Shown here piece after piece: positions 34,369-46,179 of a stretch of 64,000 nucleotides of DNA (positions are counted from its first letter, which is position 1; the number at the start of each line of letters is the position of its first letter). The notes under the pieces were generated by a model. The model was given only the letters and a program-made list of their open reading frames with translations. It did not search any database and was not told the DNA's origin. The translations under genes and the position numbers were made by a program. The stretch comes from Combretum micranthum (Eukaryota > Streptophyta > Magnoliopsida > Myrtales > Combretaceae), in assembly GCA_024138025.1 (NCBI GenBank), contig JAMXBD010002791.1, forward strand, positions 1 through 64,000, in the 5' to 3' direction.

Positions 34369-34603
34369 TCCCCAAGATTTTGATCTCAAACTCCTTTACC
34401 TATCGGTTTTTTAGGGTCTCCTTCTTTTTCTCATCATTCCCGATACAATTATGTCATCAACATCACCATGAAGAAAGATGTTTTTTACATCAAACTGCTA
34501 TAATTCCCAATTGAAATTTGTGGTCAATGACAATAGAATCCTCATCGTATTCATCTTAGCCATTACTACAAAAGTCTCCTGATAGTCTACTCCATAGGTT
34601 TGG
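34369..34603 (-). pseudogene. Copia RT N-terminal fragment
   Basis: Minus strand reads TYGVDYQETFVVMAKMNTMR and ILLSLTTNFNWEL-stop-QFDVKNIFLHGD. It then jumps directly to DDIIVSG and EFEIKILGKLK, so the roughly 80 codons between the FLHGD motif and the catalytic YVDD region are deleted. Confidence 0.8.
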
Positions 34604-34819
34604 GGGAGGAGAAATATAGTCATATATATACAATAGACATAAATATACGTAATGAAAAAGGAAATTACTTGTGAATTCAAATCAATAGTATTAGACATGC
34701 ACAACAAGTGTATCGACATACAAATGAGAAATATCAACATTTGAACATTCAAAGAAATGGTAAGCACCAACTAAGAAGAAAGACATAAGGGATCTTGTGC
34801 TTGACTCAGAGGTACAAAA
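34604..34819. other. No gene recognised
   Basis: Flank of the truncated copia copy; no match to copia upstream sequence is visible. Confidence 0.4.
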
Positions 34820-35240
34820 CAATCAAGAGTTTCCTTACTTACAATATCGAGGCTTTGTGATCATTCACCAAATGACTGGGTGCATAGGATGGAAAAGAGT
34901 CTCCTCTTATAGTAGTGTGATTCTAGGATCGTCGTATTGGTGAATAAGACATAGACAATTGAGAGTTTTCCACTCATAGTGGTACGATGCCGATGTCATT
35001 ACGTGAGAATTAGAACATGGATACAATGTGTAATCCCTAGATTGTCACATGAAGATTGAGACACGAAAAATTAAGAGTTTCCTCATACAATGATGCAATC
35101 CTAAGATCACCACCTATGTAACTGGAGCATGGACAACTAAGAGCTTTCTCATAAAATTGTTGGGCGTCTACAATCATTAAATGAATAAGTGGAATACAAG
35201 ATGATTGAGTGTATCTACTCTTACAATCATATGATTCTTT
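34820..35240. repeat. Degenerate tandem array, about 65-bp unit
   Basis: Words of the form AATTAAGAGTTTCCTC recur near 34831, 34896, 34958, 35066 and 35134. Intervening text of the type GATCCTAAGATC and TGGACAA also recurs. Units are diverged. Confidence 0.5.
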
Positions 35241-36412
35241 GGACATCACAAGAATAATTTGATTTGTCAATACTTTATTAATATCACATACATTCAGGCA
35301 AGGTAATACCGGCAATAAAATCCTACTTTCTACGGCATCATATTGAATTTTTTTAGCAGGAGTAAAAAGATACATAAGTCTCTCTTTCTTTCCCCTCTCT
35401 CTCTCTCTCTCTCTCTCTCTACATATATAATTAGAGATTCTCATGCCTAATCAATGAAAAACACAAAAGTATTATTATGTCAAGATTCAAAGGAAACATA
35501 TGAAATTAGATCATGAACGTGCATGGAGAGAAAGAAAAGGAGAAAATTGGGGTCTATGCTTTTTGAACTCATGTTGCTTTTTAAAACTAAAATTGAGCTT
35601 TCTACTATTTATTTATTTGAGGTTTGCTTCTATTGTAGTGATTGTAAGTTGTTATCCAAAACTAAGGTTTGGCACTCCTACTATTCTATTCTTTGCCTTA
35701 TTGAAAAAAAAATATAATAAAGAAGAAGAACAAGAAGGGAGAGAGGGAGGAGGAAGAAGAAGAAGTCGTGTCTTGGAGGAAAGGAAATGTCCACAGGAAT
35801 TGAACCATAAAAGAAAAACAAAAGAAAAAAAGAGCAAGGACCTACAATTACTAGTCATTGTTGTTTTCAGCTATTCATTGTTGGTATTAATAAATTGGGT
35901 TTGCACAAGATCAAGAAGAATAATGAGTTTTCATTAGATTAAGAACAAAACAAGCGGACAAATATGATAAATCATGATAATAAATTTTGAATGAAAAGGC
36001 AGAAATGAAGTGCTACGATGCTTGACAATCAGTGTTCATGTTATCCCCATCTTAGTTATACCCTAGTTTGATCGTAATCGCCAATGGTTACTGGACATTA
36101 GATAGATGACAGTGGAAGCTATCAAAGATTGAAGAAATCGAGCTTTGGGCTATCTTTTAAGCCATATTCAATATTTATGACGTTTGGTAAAAAGAAAAAA
36201 AAAAATGAAAGAAGGAAATAATGAGAATAGGAAAAAATGGACGAACATGATTGTGTTTTCTCTGCAGTAGATGCTACTGATTCGTGATTCTTCAAGAAAA
36301 AAAAATAGTTATTGTTATTATACAATTACATTCGATGTGATTATAGATGATAAAAATTATAGAATAATTTGGTTATAGAAAAATGTTTCTAGATGGTGAT
36401 AATATATAATAA
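35241..36412. other. No gene recognised; contains a TC microsatellite
   Basis: A (TC)n run at 35395-35420. The long open frame at 35500-35937 is low-complexity (Lys/Glu/Arg-rich from purine runs), and I do not regard it as a gene. Confidence 0.5.
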
Positions 36413-36421
36413 AAATTATTT

Positions 36422-38739
36422 GGAGTAAATTACATCGAAAGGTATCAACATTTGAAGGTAAGTTTATTTAAGGTATAAATATTTCAAATGGTTTAAAAGA
36501 GGAATTAAAGTTTATGGATAATTTCATTTAAGGTATCAATGTTTTAAGTGGTTAAAAAAAAAGTATCAATATTTTGTAAAGTGAGTCAAATAAGTTACTA
36601 ATAATTTATCATTAACAAAAATTTAGGAAACTTATATCACGTTTGGTACAAGTAAATTGTCCGGAATTGAATGGATTGGAATCGAAGGAATGGAATCAAT
36701 ACGGGAATGATAAATCTGTTCATTTGTTTGGATATAAGCACGAAATGGAATGGATATAAATTAGTTTATATTAGAGTTTACCAAAAATACCCTTTAAAAA
36801 ATAAGAATAATAAATTTATATAGGATAAAAATGCAATTTAAGTAAAAATTCTTAATGGAAGGTGAAATGAATTCACGATTCTGCCTTCTCAAAGGCAAAA
36901 TCGAATTCCACCTATGCTGGTCCCATTAACTTAATTGGGGGGTGGGGGTGAATTTATTAAGTATTAAAAATTAAAATTTTCAATTTAAATTTTCCTCTTA
37001 ATTTTGAAATTAGAATAGCATGAGCAATACAATAAGCAATTAACTTGCAATAAAGTAAAAAGAGTAAGGAGAGAAAAGCTGGCTCAATGATATATAAAGG
37101 CTTCGCCTTGTGTGTTAGTCCTCTCTTCCAGCTCCATGCTGAGGACTCGGTTGGCTTTATCGATTGTGTTTCACTATATCAAAATCAGGAATTGAGAGTT
37201 TACAAATCAAGCCTCTTTAAGGCAAAGTCTCATTGTTAAGTCTCTCTAGCTTCTACACTAAGCTAATCACTCAACTACAGCGATAAAAAAACTCTCAACA
37301 CCTCACAACAAAAGATCAAATGAGCAATGAGGAGTAAATTAAGATTCCTTTACAATTAAGTATGATTGAATTCAAAGGAGAACAAAAGATCAAAATTTTT
37401 GTGTGTGCTAAAAATGAGAGCTTGTATATTCTCATATCTTGTTCCTTATTGTTGTTCTCTTATATTTCTACTAATGACTAGCTGTCTTGGAAAGTGGGAT
37501 CTTTTTCCTCAATTTGAAAATGACGAGCAGATAATCTTGAAGAGATAATAGATAAAATCTTCTTTTTATTTATTGATTTTGAAATACGAAAAAACTTGGT
37601 AAACTAAAGGAGATATCCATTAGGATCTTTTCGTGATCTGATCTTGAAGATTATCTTCGAAAAAGCTGAATTCTATCGTGATATCCTTCATATTGTGAAA
37701 GCATATCTTCATGTAACAACCATATCTTCAACTTGAATTGTATCTTTATCTTTTTCTTTATAACCATCTATCCTTATCCATTTTCAACCACATATCCATT
37801 AAACTTATCTTGTATAAATATGAAAAAATTTCCCTAATCTTTTGTAGAACGAAATCATAGCAGCGACTATATCCAAATAAATTATCTTTAGAAAAATTGA
37901 TGTGATAAAATTCTCATAAAAATAATCTAACTTTAGTAAAACACATCAAGTATATTACCCAAATATACTTGAAAAATGAAGTTGGGTCTTGAAAAAAATT
38001 AAAAATCTAACTTTTTTAATGATTTTCACAAATCTAAAAATTTCACGCTAGGCTTGAAAGGTTTTGAAAAAGCTTCTGATTAAAAAACTGTGTACTATTC
38101 TTCTATTGTAAAACTTCTAGACTAGCTTCTGTAAAGCTTATTCTCTTACGATGAAGGTTCTGAAACAACATCTAACTGACTACTAGCAAAGCTACTACCT
38201 TGTCACAAAGTTTCTAAACTTGCTTCTTATTCTCAATATTTAATCATTCTTATCTTCCAAAGGTTTTGAACTAAATTCAGTTTCTTCATTCTTATTGAGA
38301 ATACATTTATTAGGGTTCCAAAGCATGTTCTGATTGTCTAAAACTTATATTATACAACTTCTACTTTATTTAAAATCCTCACTCAAGAATAAACATATTA
38401 AATATTTTAATCCCCCTTTGTTGTCATCAAATATATATTAGAGAACATAACAACCTAAAAGCTGAAATTGTCGATTCCGCTTTCTTATGATGCTTTCAAA
38501 TGCAAGAAAATGAATGGAAGACAAAATCACAATTCCATTTTGATCCATTCTTACATACCAAACAAACCATTAATTGAAAAATAATCGAAATTTTGATACC
38601 TTAAATGAATTTTGCAAAATATTGATACCACATTTGATGCACTCTATGAAACATTGATACCTCTTTTTAACCAATTGATATATTGCTATCTTAAATAAAC
38701 CTACCTCCAAACATTGATACCTTCTAGTTTAATTTACCT
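36422..38739. mobile_element. Mutator-type inverted-repeat element (possibly a short MITE opened by a later insertion)
   Basis: The first about 200 bases (GGAGTAAATTAC, AAGGTATCAACATTTGAAGG) return inverted at the right end (CCTCCAAACATTGATACCTT, TTTAATTTACCT). The 9-bp flanks AAATTATTT at 36413-36421 and 38740-38748 are identical, the duplication length expected of Mutator-like elements. No transposase frame is seen. Confidence 0.7.
36635..38569. mobile_element. Possible Harbinger-type element nested in the Mutator-type repeat
   Basis: CACGTTTGGTAC near the left and GTACC-type TACCAAACAAACC at the right are inverted, flanked by TTA on both sides. Inner blocks such as GGAATTGAATGG and CCATTTTGATCC are also roughly inverted. 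If removed, the outer element collapses to a 380-bp MITE. Its middle (about 37000-37330) has AGTCCTCTCTTCCAGCTCC and GAGGACTCGGTTGGCTTTAT; this looks like retrotransposon-derived DNA, but I cannot assign it. Confidence 0.4.
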
Positions 38740-38748
38740 AAATTATTT

Positions 38749-39837
38749 AATTTGAAGAAGATATGAAAATAAGACATAATATATATATATATATATATAT
38801 TGGAAATCTATGCTGGCTATGTTGAGAGGGTGTATGATTATTGTAAATCTTTGATACCCTTGGGTTGAAAAATAATTTATGGAATGAGAAAAACCAAAGA
38901 CCCACATGTCTATATATAGCTGGTATAGACAAGTTGAGAAGGTGAATATTGAGGATTTTGAATCTATGATATATATTATTAGATTTGAGATGAGAAGATG
39001 TGGGTGTTGTATTGCAAATCTTGCGTTACTAAATATGGGATATGTTTACATATGAGTTTTAAAGTGATGAGCTTATGAAACTCTATAGATATGTAGAGCA
39101 TTTTCTTTTCCAAAAATTTGTGAATGTCTAGAAGGATTGAAAGCGAGCCCTTGTTTAAGCATGGCAATTACTTTAGCCATTGGGTCAGGTCTTTTCTTTT
39201 TTTAAGACAAACGAATACATTTAAAAAAATTTGATTGTGAATATCAGTTTTTTTTTTTTTTTTTTTTCATGAGACATGTGCCTGATCCGAAGATTCGGAA
39301 ATAGTCGAGGACACGTGTTAATTTGATAACATTGAAAGTAAAAAAAGGGAGAGATATTTTTACTTAGTGGTAAAGTAAGCAGTGGGGATGAATTTGACTT
39401 GCTTCCCTGCTTGTTAGATAATATATTTGGCTTCATTATTAGTGGAATACATTAAGGAGATTGCAATCAAATAAAGTAATTTCATATTGGAGGTTATGAG
39501 ATATTAAATCACACGATATATGATTTGAAAAAAAAAAAGGGAAAAGGGAGTTTGAATTTGGATATTTATCTTTAAGGGTATGTTATACGGGTTCTTATTA
39601 TAATTCAATTCATTAAATAAAGTTGGACAAATATTCATATGTCGTTGGAAAGCAGGGTGATGAAGGCTTCCTTATGTGAAGAAGTGGTTTCATAAAGTAA
39701 TATTCCGTTCAGAATTTACGGAGGATCTTCTTGGCAATAGGCTACAAAAGAGTAGAGATTGATGTCAATCCCAAGTAACTGATCTTCTTCAAAACTTCAA
39801 TTTTTGGAGCAAATACACTTTTGGCATATGCGGTAAT
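38749..39837. other. No gene recognised; AT microsatellite and T tract
   Basis: (AT)n at 38779-38800 and a run of about 20 T at 39248-39267. No supported coding frame. Confidence 0.5.
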
Positions 39838-41938
39838 TAGAGATGTAGTCAAGTTAGATTTCGGATGGGTCATATAAACTAGAAACCCGACCTGCTATTC
39901 TATATGGTATACCAAACCCGACCTTATAACCATGTAGGATTTTCCTACTATATCCAAACCCACCCTATAACGTTTACCCTAAAACTACTACTCCTGACTA
40001 CTCGTCTAATTATCAACCTGACAACCTCTTCTCCTATTATTTTAATAGATTTAGCAGACTTAAGCCAATAAAATAATAGTCTAACAATATAGCCATTTTA
40101 TTTATCTTTAACAAACATCATAAGTTACATACCTGCACTTTGGTTAAGCCATTAATTTAAATGGAAAGACAAACAAGTTCTTTTTATTTATTTGTTCAAA
40201 TAGATTAATTTTTTCGATTAGAGGATCTTCATTAAAATGAAGAACCAATAAAATTTCCCTAATCGCCTAACCAAAGAAAGGATTAACAGCACTTATAAGA
40301 ATTTTTTGGCATGAAAGTGGCAGAAGAAAGAAATAACAAAAAGGGTTACAATGGAGTGACAAAATAGATTAAAAAAAAAAAACTGGGGTTGAGTTGCCAA
40401 ATTCTTAGGAGATCAATTTCGGATTCCCTATTTCACTATCATCAAACAGGTGTATATATTTGCAACCTTCTACCACCATAGATTGGAGAACAAAGTTTAT
40501 GATACACGATATAAAATACCGTTTCCCATTCCTGCCAAGTGATACCAGTAGTCAAATATAACCTGTCACAATTGCCGAAGACGAGTCATTCAGTCCATAA
40601 AAATCCTTTGTCTCAGACATCTCATCAAGTATGAATAGCCTTTCTAGGTGAAATGTAGGAGTCACCTGTGCTCTTGAACATCGTAATCCGATAATTCCAT
40701 TACCTTCTTTTTAGGAGCTCTTATTCCAAACGAATTATCTTAGAGGTCAACTTTTTCAACTTTACACCGTTGTCTCTGTGTAACTAAAGAGATGGTGTAA
40801 AATCTAAGATCCTTGCCACTTAATATAACATTCATCACCTTCATTTTGTAATTAATGAAAATAAAAAGAGAAATAAGCTAAATGGCCAATCTGTAGAGTA
40901 TAAAGGGACGTAATAAGGAAACAAGATGCATCTATAACAACTACATTGATCCCTTTATACCACTATGTATTAATCCAAATTAAAAACCTTTTGTGAGATC
41001 CATATCTTCCCTCAAGATTCTACTCACTGTTAAATTCCTCATCGATTAGTTTCATATTTATAATCTAAGCTAATACCTTTAATTGAAGAGGGAAAGAAGT
41101 TAATTTTTGGTAAGAAAAAAATTTCTCTTAGATTTAACCGCTTCTTAATCTCATTTCCTTCCTAATCCTCTTCTTCCCTAAGCACGGAGTTAAAACCAAC
41201 CTAATCGAGCCAGTTAGTAGACTAAACCAACCTAATCAAAATCCTATTTCTCTATTGTAGACACTTTCCAATACTAACAATAAACTACCTAGTTCAGACC
41301 CAGTATTGGATTTCTTTGAGATGATCTAAGTGAAGCATGCAACATACTAAGAAAAACATTTTATCACATTACGAACAAGTAAATCTAAGTTAGCATTTGA
41401 AGAACACACTTTAAGCATGACAAGTCAACATCTAAGATACTGATGAAGAGAGAGAGAGAGATTTCTTACCTTATTAAGTCGAGAGACAGTAAGGTGCAAT
41501 CGACATTGACGACAAGAGTAGAGAGAATTGAGAAAGAGAGAGGAAAGGTTCCACGACGATGCAAACAAGGACGAAGAGCTGAAAGAGAACTGTGAATGGG
41601 AGAGAGGATATGATCGATAACGTGGTGCGGCTAAGGTGTTTTGGAATAGAGAGAGAAAAGAGAGGATCTGTTTATGGAACTGATGTGCTGCGAAACAAGG
41701 GATACAACTTACAAATTTAGCTTGTAACTTTTCCAAATGTTTTTTTTTATTTATAATATTTTTATCGAGTCGATATTCGCCAGGTATTTTATAGAACCCG
41801 AACCCAATCCTGTAATCCTATGGGATTTTTATTTCATATCCAAACTTGCCCTAAAACCCTCTGGGGTTCAACCCTCTAAGTTTTTTTCGGATTGGATGGG
41901 TTAGAATCCCAATAATAGTCAACCCAGTTACATCCCTA
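39838..41938. mobile_element. hAT-type element, 2.1 kb
   Basis: Left end TAGAGATGTAGTCAAGTTAG and right end (reverse complement) TAGGGATGTAACTGGGTTG are matching inverted repeats. The flanks GCGGTAAT (39830-39837) and GGAGTAAT (41939-41946) agree at 6 of 8 bases, as an old 8-bp duplication would. Subterminal sequence at both ends is rich in ACCC/GGGT words. No hAT transposase motif is readable. It does hold a possible minus-strand exon set, listed separately. Confidence 0.65.
40552..41736 (-). pseudogene. Possible captured gene fragment inside the hAT-type element
   Basis: On the minus strand, 41736-41470 is open (103-aa frame starting at an ATG, Ser-rich) and ends at AATAAG|GTAAGAAATC, a perfect donor. 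Farther on, 40736-40666 reads NSFGIRAPKKKVMELSDYDV and, after a one-base shift, 40675-40552 reads VTPTFHLERLFILDEMSE and FYGLNDSSSAIVTGYI-stop. These have the amino-acid look of real protein, but I recognise no family. It could be a host gene piece carried by the element, the element's own relic, or chance. Confidence 0.3.
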
Positions 41939-41946
41939 GGAGTAAT

Positions 41947-42220
41947 TGGTTCAATTTAATGGATGAAGTTGAAAAGAATCGATTGGAGTAATTAATATAA
42001 AACTCACTGAGGTCAATTCGACGAGGTCACAAAAAATTATTTAGCATGAATTATGCATTCCATATATGCAAGGCAATTTTTTAATGAGACGATAATTCAC
42101 ATATATCAAATAGAGAAGGTGCATCGGCTTGGGTGAACTATTGAAAAGCTTTCAATTAATGTTTATATTGTCGTAGGGGCAAGATCATGAGCCTAAAGCG
42201 ATCCTTGCAAATGGAGCAGT
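41947..42220. other. No gene recognised
   Basis: Short flank between the hAT-type element and the next gypsy LTR. Confidence 0.4.
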
Positions 42221-43985
42221 TGATAAGTCTATTTATCCTATTCTATTCATAGGAATTTAGGCTTAATTTGATGTATTTTTGAATAAATTCCTATGAATAT
42301 GATGTTTTTAATGATCAAAAGTTGTTTTTCAGCTTCTTGAATCAAATAAAGAAGTGTTTTTAATTAGATTTGGAGCAAAACAGCAGCAAAACTTAAAGAT
42401 AGATCTATCGAGCCCTACAAAAGCTACTATCGAGTCCTAAACTTCAAGGCACAATAAGAGAAATTGCTCTGTCGCACCTCCATCAAGCCCTTGATATGAC
42501 CTCAACATATGTTTTGAGGCGATTGAGCCTTGGAGTTGAAGAATAGCTCCTGTTGTGCCACATTGTCGACTCCTAAATTTGACCCGCGATGAATGCAAGA
42601 TGAGGAACAGGCTTTTGCTTAGAAGAAGAACCTGAGTCAAGCCTAACAATTTATCCTGATTGAAGAATGGACCAAAAAACAAGTGTTTTGACAAATCCTC
42701 TAGCTGAGGTTAAGCCCTATCTTTAATGCAATATTCGAGTGCTCAACCTATATGTGGCAAGCGAATGTGTGAGCAAACGATACAGACACACCTGTAAAGA
42801 AAGAAAATAAATTCTATTAAAAAGAATCTACTACATTGGAAAATAAATCATCATGTTTTCTATGCCCGAGCCCATAAATAAAGGTTTATAGGCATGCAAT
42901 TTGTAATAAAGTGTAAATTCCTTAACATAGTATAGAGAGAGAATTCTGAGGTAAAAGAATTAGTTTCTTCTTGCTTTAGAAATCTGTGTTTTCTAGGTAA
43001 AATCATTTAAACCCATTATTTGTGATTTTTGCAAGACTCTATTCTTGATTGTAATATTCTTCGTTGATTCTATATTATTTCTTCAGAATTCATTCTCAAT
43101 TTCTAAATCTATGGAGAAATAATCTCCTATAGCTTAGCATTTGTGAATCTAAATCTTGATTTATATGATTTTAAATGCGCTTTCAATTAAATATTGATCT
43201 GGTATTTTAATTAATAGCTTGATTGTATTTTCATGGGTCTAATTGTGTGGTGCATCTGTTAGATTCATGTTTGATTTCAATTGAATAGATGAGAAATCAT
43301 TCTTTTAAGTAGATCTATAGCTACTAATGGAGTTGATTTTAAACACCTTGAGAGAGGAATGGTGAAAACTTTCTATCGCTTGTTTTGAAATTCATTAGGT
43401 TAGTTTTAAAAACAAAGGATTCTTGATCTTTATGTAGGTCTTAGTATCGTTGATAACTTGAGAAGAGATTCTAGTGGTCTGGTCTAGACCTATAGCTACT
43501 AACCTTGAGAGAGGCTTTAACTTACACTAGTAAATCCGATAGTAAATACACAAGCATACAACTCTCTTTCTCTCTGAGGTTGTAAGAAATCCCACGATAA
43601 GAAATTGGTGAAGCAATCCCTAGGCTATCATCTTACATTTTTACTAACCCATTTTCTATTTTGCCCTAAGAACATTTGTGCATAGTAATTAACATAGCAT
43701 AGCTTTTGTTTTCATTATGATCTTCTATTTTTTTTTTCTTTTTTTGCTAGATAATAGATGAAATGTGAGTAAGGTATATGCCAATGATCTCTTGGAGTAC
43801 GATCTAATATTTTCTATGCTATTTTGGTAGGTGCGTTTACCTTATGTCAGTAGTTGCTATCCGAAACTGAACAGAATTTATTATTTTTATAAATTTTGAA
43901 AAATTAAACTTCATGTTCTTTAAAATGCTTTTGATCCAACGAAACGAATGAACTTAACGAGTAATTTAAAAACTAAAACCAATCA
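42221..43985 (+). repeat. 5' LTR of the second gypsy element, about 1.77 kb
   Basis: The right edge ATCA at 43985 lies eight bases before the primer site, as in the first element. The left edge is set at TGATAAGTCTATTTATCC by resemblance to other Tat-lineage LTR starts and is unproven without the second LTR. A TATA-like CATAAATAAAG is at 42873. Confidence 0.65.
42873..42883 (+). promoter_or_regulatory. Candidate TATA box of the second gypsy LTR
   Basis: CATAAATAAAG about 650 bases into the LTR. Confidence 0.4.
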
Positions 43986-43993
43986 AGTTTTTT

Positions 43994-44008
43994 TGGTGCC
44001 GTTGTAGG
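43994..44008 (+). other. Primer-binding site of the second gypsy element
   Basis: TGGTGCCGTTGTAGG is two changes from the Athila/Tat consensus TGGCGCCGTTGCCGG. Confidence 0.82.
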
Positions 44009-44172
44009 AGATTGGTGCAGGATTCATTTAATTAAAGCCTAACAAGGCACTATCTGAAAGCATTAACTCTATTATTTTAGCTGCTTTTGCATATAATTTT
44101 TTATTAGCTCAGTCTTTCTTGTTTCTCTGTGATCCACATGTTTGTTTTTGTTTTTGTTTATTTTTAGCTAAA

Positions 44173-44773
44173 ATGGAACAAAAAGCATACCAATTAGCTT
44201 AGCAAATCAAGGAGTCGTTAGAGGAACATCATCCAAGAGGTGTGCCTTTTCATTATCAACAATCGTTTTGTTACAACCCCCTAGATATGATTGATTAAAA
44301 TCCTTTGGCAACTCCTCCTGGAACATATAGAGTCGCTAGCAACTAGAGTCCATACCGACCATATCAAAGCATGCATTAATGATGCTTCTACTCAAGCATC
44401 CATTAGTAGAAGTCCAGCATGGAGGAGCTTTTCCTATCCTTAATAAAAAATTATGAATATCATTGCCAACAAACTGAACTGGTGATACAAAGCCATGCTA
44501 ACTACCTCAATAATCTTGAGATAAAAATGAATAATGTTGTGGACATGATTAGAGAAACAATTCGAGAGGGAGTATATGCCATTACACTGAGAAGTGGGAG
44601 AGAATTGCAGGAAAGGAGGGAAGAAGAAAAAAGAGAGAGAAAACAAGAAAGAGAACAGAAGAATGAGAAAGAAAGTCAGCGTGAAAAACAAGAGGAAATT
44701 GATAGAAAAATGAAATTATTGAGGAGAAGGAAGTAGAAGAAAAGAGGCAAACACCTCCTGTCAATCCTTATAA
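44173..44773 (+). pseudogene. Gag remnant of the second gypsy element, core deleted
   Basis: Begins at an ATG at 44173 but meets a stop within ten codons. The Gag core seen at 480-1188 in the first element is missing. From 44419 the frame is open: a short helical stretch (LNNLEIKMNNVVDMIRE), the linker YAITLRSGRELQ and a very charged Arg/Glu run, followed by TPPVNPY, where a MITE interrupts. Confidence 0.75.
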
Positions 44774-45008
44774 GGGTCTGTTTGTCTGGCTTTTTCTTAT
44801 AGATACACACTTTTTTCAAATGATTTTTATAACAAATTGTTTATCAGGAAATATATATAGATAAAAAATAGATGGTAGTTTTCATTAAAAGATCAAATAG
44901 ATTAAATATAGATAAAATCTATATGCAAATCAGACATATTTACACTTATAGTTTCAATAAAGATATAGATACAGATACATATGAAAAATAGACAATCTAA
45001 ACAGACCC
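44774..45008. mobile_element. Tourist-like MITE, copy 2, 235 bp
   Basis: Inverted ends GGGTCTGTTT and AAACAGACCC, with TAA duplicated at 44771-44773 and 45009-45011. The 3-bp TAA target is typical of PIF/Harbinger MITEs. Excision restores the reading from NPY to KPPLPY. Same family as 18899-19098, opposite orientation. Confidence 0.85.
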
Positions 45009-45011
45009 TAA

Positions 45012-45733
45012 GCCTCCATTACCCTATCTAGCTAGGGCCAACAAAAGAAGGGATGAGGAGTAGTTCAACTAATTCCTTAAACTATTCAAATAGTTGCATA
45101 TTAACTCGCCCCTAGTGGATGCTGTCTCAAATGCCTAAATATGCAAAGTTTTTGAAGGAGCTACTCTCAAATAAGAGAAAGCTTGAAGAGATATCAATGT
45201 TTGCCTTGGGGAAAAAATGCTCAGTAGTCTTCCATAACCAATTCCCAAAGAAAAGAAGAGATCTAGGTAGTTTCATTATCCCTCGTTTGATAGGAAATTT
45301 GTCTGTTGAAAAAGCTCTGGTAGATTTAGGCACAAGTATCAATTTAATGCCCTACAGTATGTTAAAAAAATTAGGATTAAAAGAGACAAAAACTACTAGG
45401 ATGAGTTTGTAACTGGCCGATAGATCCACCAGATGTCCTTGAAGGATAATTGAGGATGTTTTTGTGAAAGTACAAAATTTCATTTTCCTTGCTAACTTCA
45501 TTATTTTGGATATGGATGAGAAATTAAATGTTCCCCCTATTCTAGGAAGACCATTTTTAGTAACAGCAAGAGCCATCATAGATGTCAAAAATGGGAAGCT
45601 AGCACAAAGAGTGGGGGATGATGAGATGGTCATTAAATTATCGAAAAATACAAAAAAAAAAAAAAGAACGATGAATGGTGATGATTTTTTGGCTTTGGAA
45701 CTTGTGGATACCAATATTATAAATTTAATATGA
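45012..45733 (+). pseudogene. Protease of the second gypsy element
   Basis: 45119-45412 is open with MPKYAKFLKELLSNKRKLEE, then the active-site stretch ALVDLGTSINLMPYSMLKKL (Asp in DLGTS). After a stop at 45409, 45464-45733 carries ANFIILDMDEKLNVPPILGR and VKNGKL. Both halves of a retropepsin are present but split. Confidence 0.82.
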
Positions 45734-46179
45734 AATATGGCTAATTTGCATACGACAGAGGCATGTTTGAGGAAGAGGAATGAGGAATACTTAGGGCTAA
45801 GGAAGGAGACAGGGTAACTTGCACATCTTGAAGCAAATGAAGAACCCATGAAGAATGAGGTAAGAGAGAGATGATAAAGATGATACTAAGTAACGAGGCT
45901 TCTATTGAAGAGCCACTTGAATTAGAGCTGAAAGAATTATAGATCATCTGGAACATGCATTCCTTGAGGAAAATTGCAAGTTACCTATCATCATATCCTT
46001 AGAGCTTGATGGTAGAAGGAAAAGTTATTGAAAGTTTTAAAGGAACATAAGAAGGCAATAGCGTAGGAAATTGCTAACATCAAGGGTATAAGCCCATCGT
46101 ATTGCACTCATAAAATATTGATGGAAGATGATTTCAAGCCAATCATGTAACCATAGAGATGAATGAACTTGAACATGAA
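45734..46179 (+). pseudogene. Protease-RT linker of the second gypsy element
   Basis: Fragments such as LEHAFLEENCKLPIIIS and GISPSYCTHKILMEDDFKP, readable across stops, match the standard Athila linker before RT. Confidence 0.6.

Larger units (their letters stand above)
32168..34603 (-). mobile_element. Ty1/copia element, minus copy, 5' truncated in RT
   Basis: Read on the minus strand: an RT fragment (34603-34369), a hAT-type insertion, RT C-terminus and RNase H (33248-32390), polypurine tract and 3' LTR (32376-32168). Protein and LTR are the same family as the plus copy. The 5' part of the element is absent; the copia reading ends near 34603 at QTYGVDYQETF. Confidence 0.85.

Noticed and set aside
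35500..35937. 145-codon open frame rich in Lys, Arg and Glu
   Set aside because: Built from purine runs of low complexity, with no domain, no splice context and no repeat relation.
36900..37330. Region with AGTCCTCTCTTCCAGCTCC as a retrotransposon LTR
   Set aside because: It has the flavour of copia-derived sequence, but I found no LTR ends, primer site or duplication.
45352..45849. 165-codon minus-strand open frame
   Set aside because: Antisense to the gypsy protease; reading is Ser/Phe-rich without any motif.
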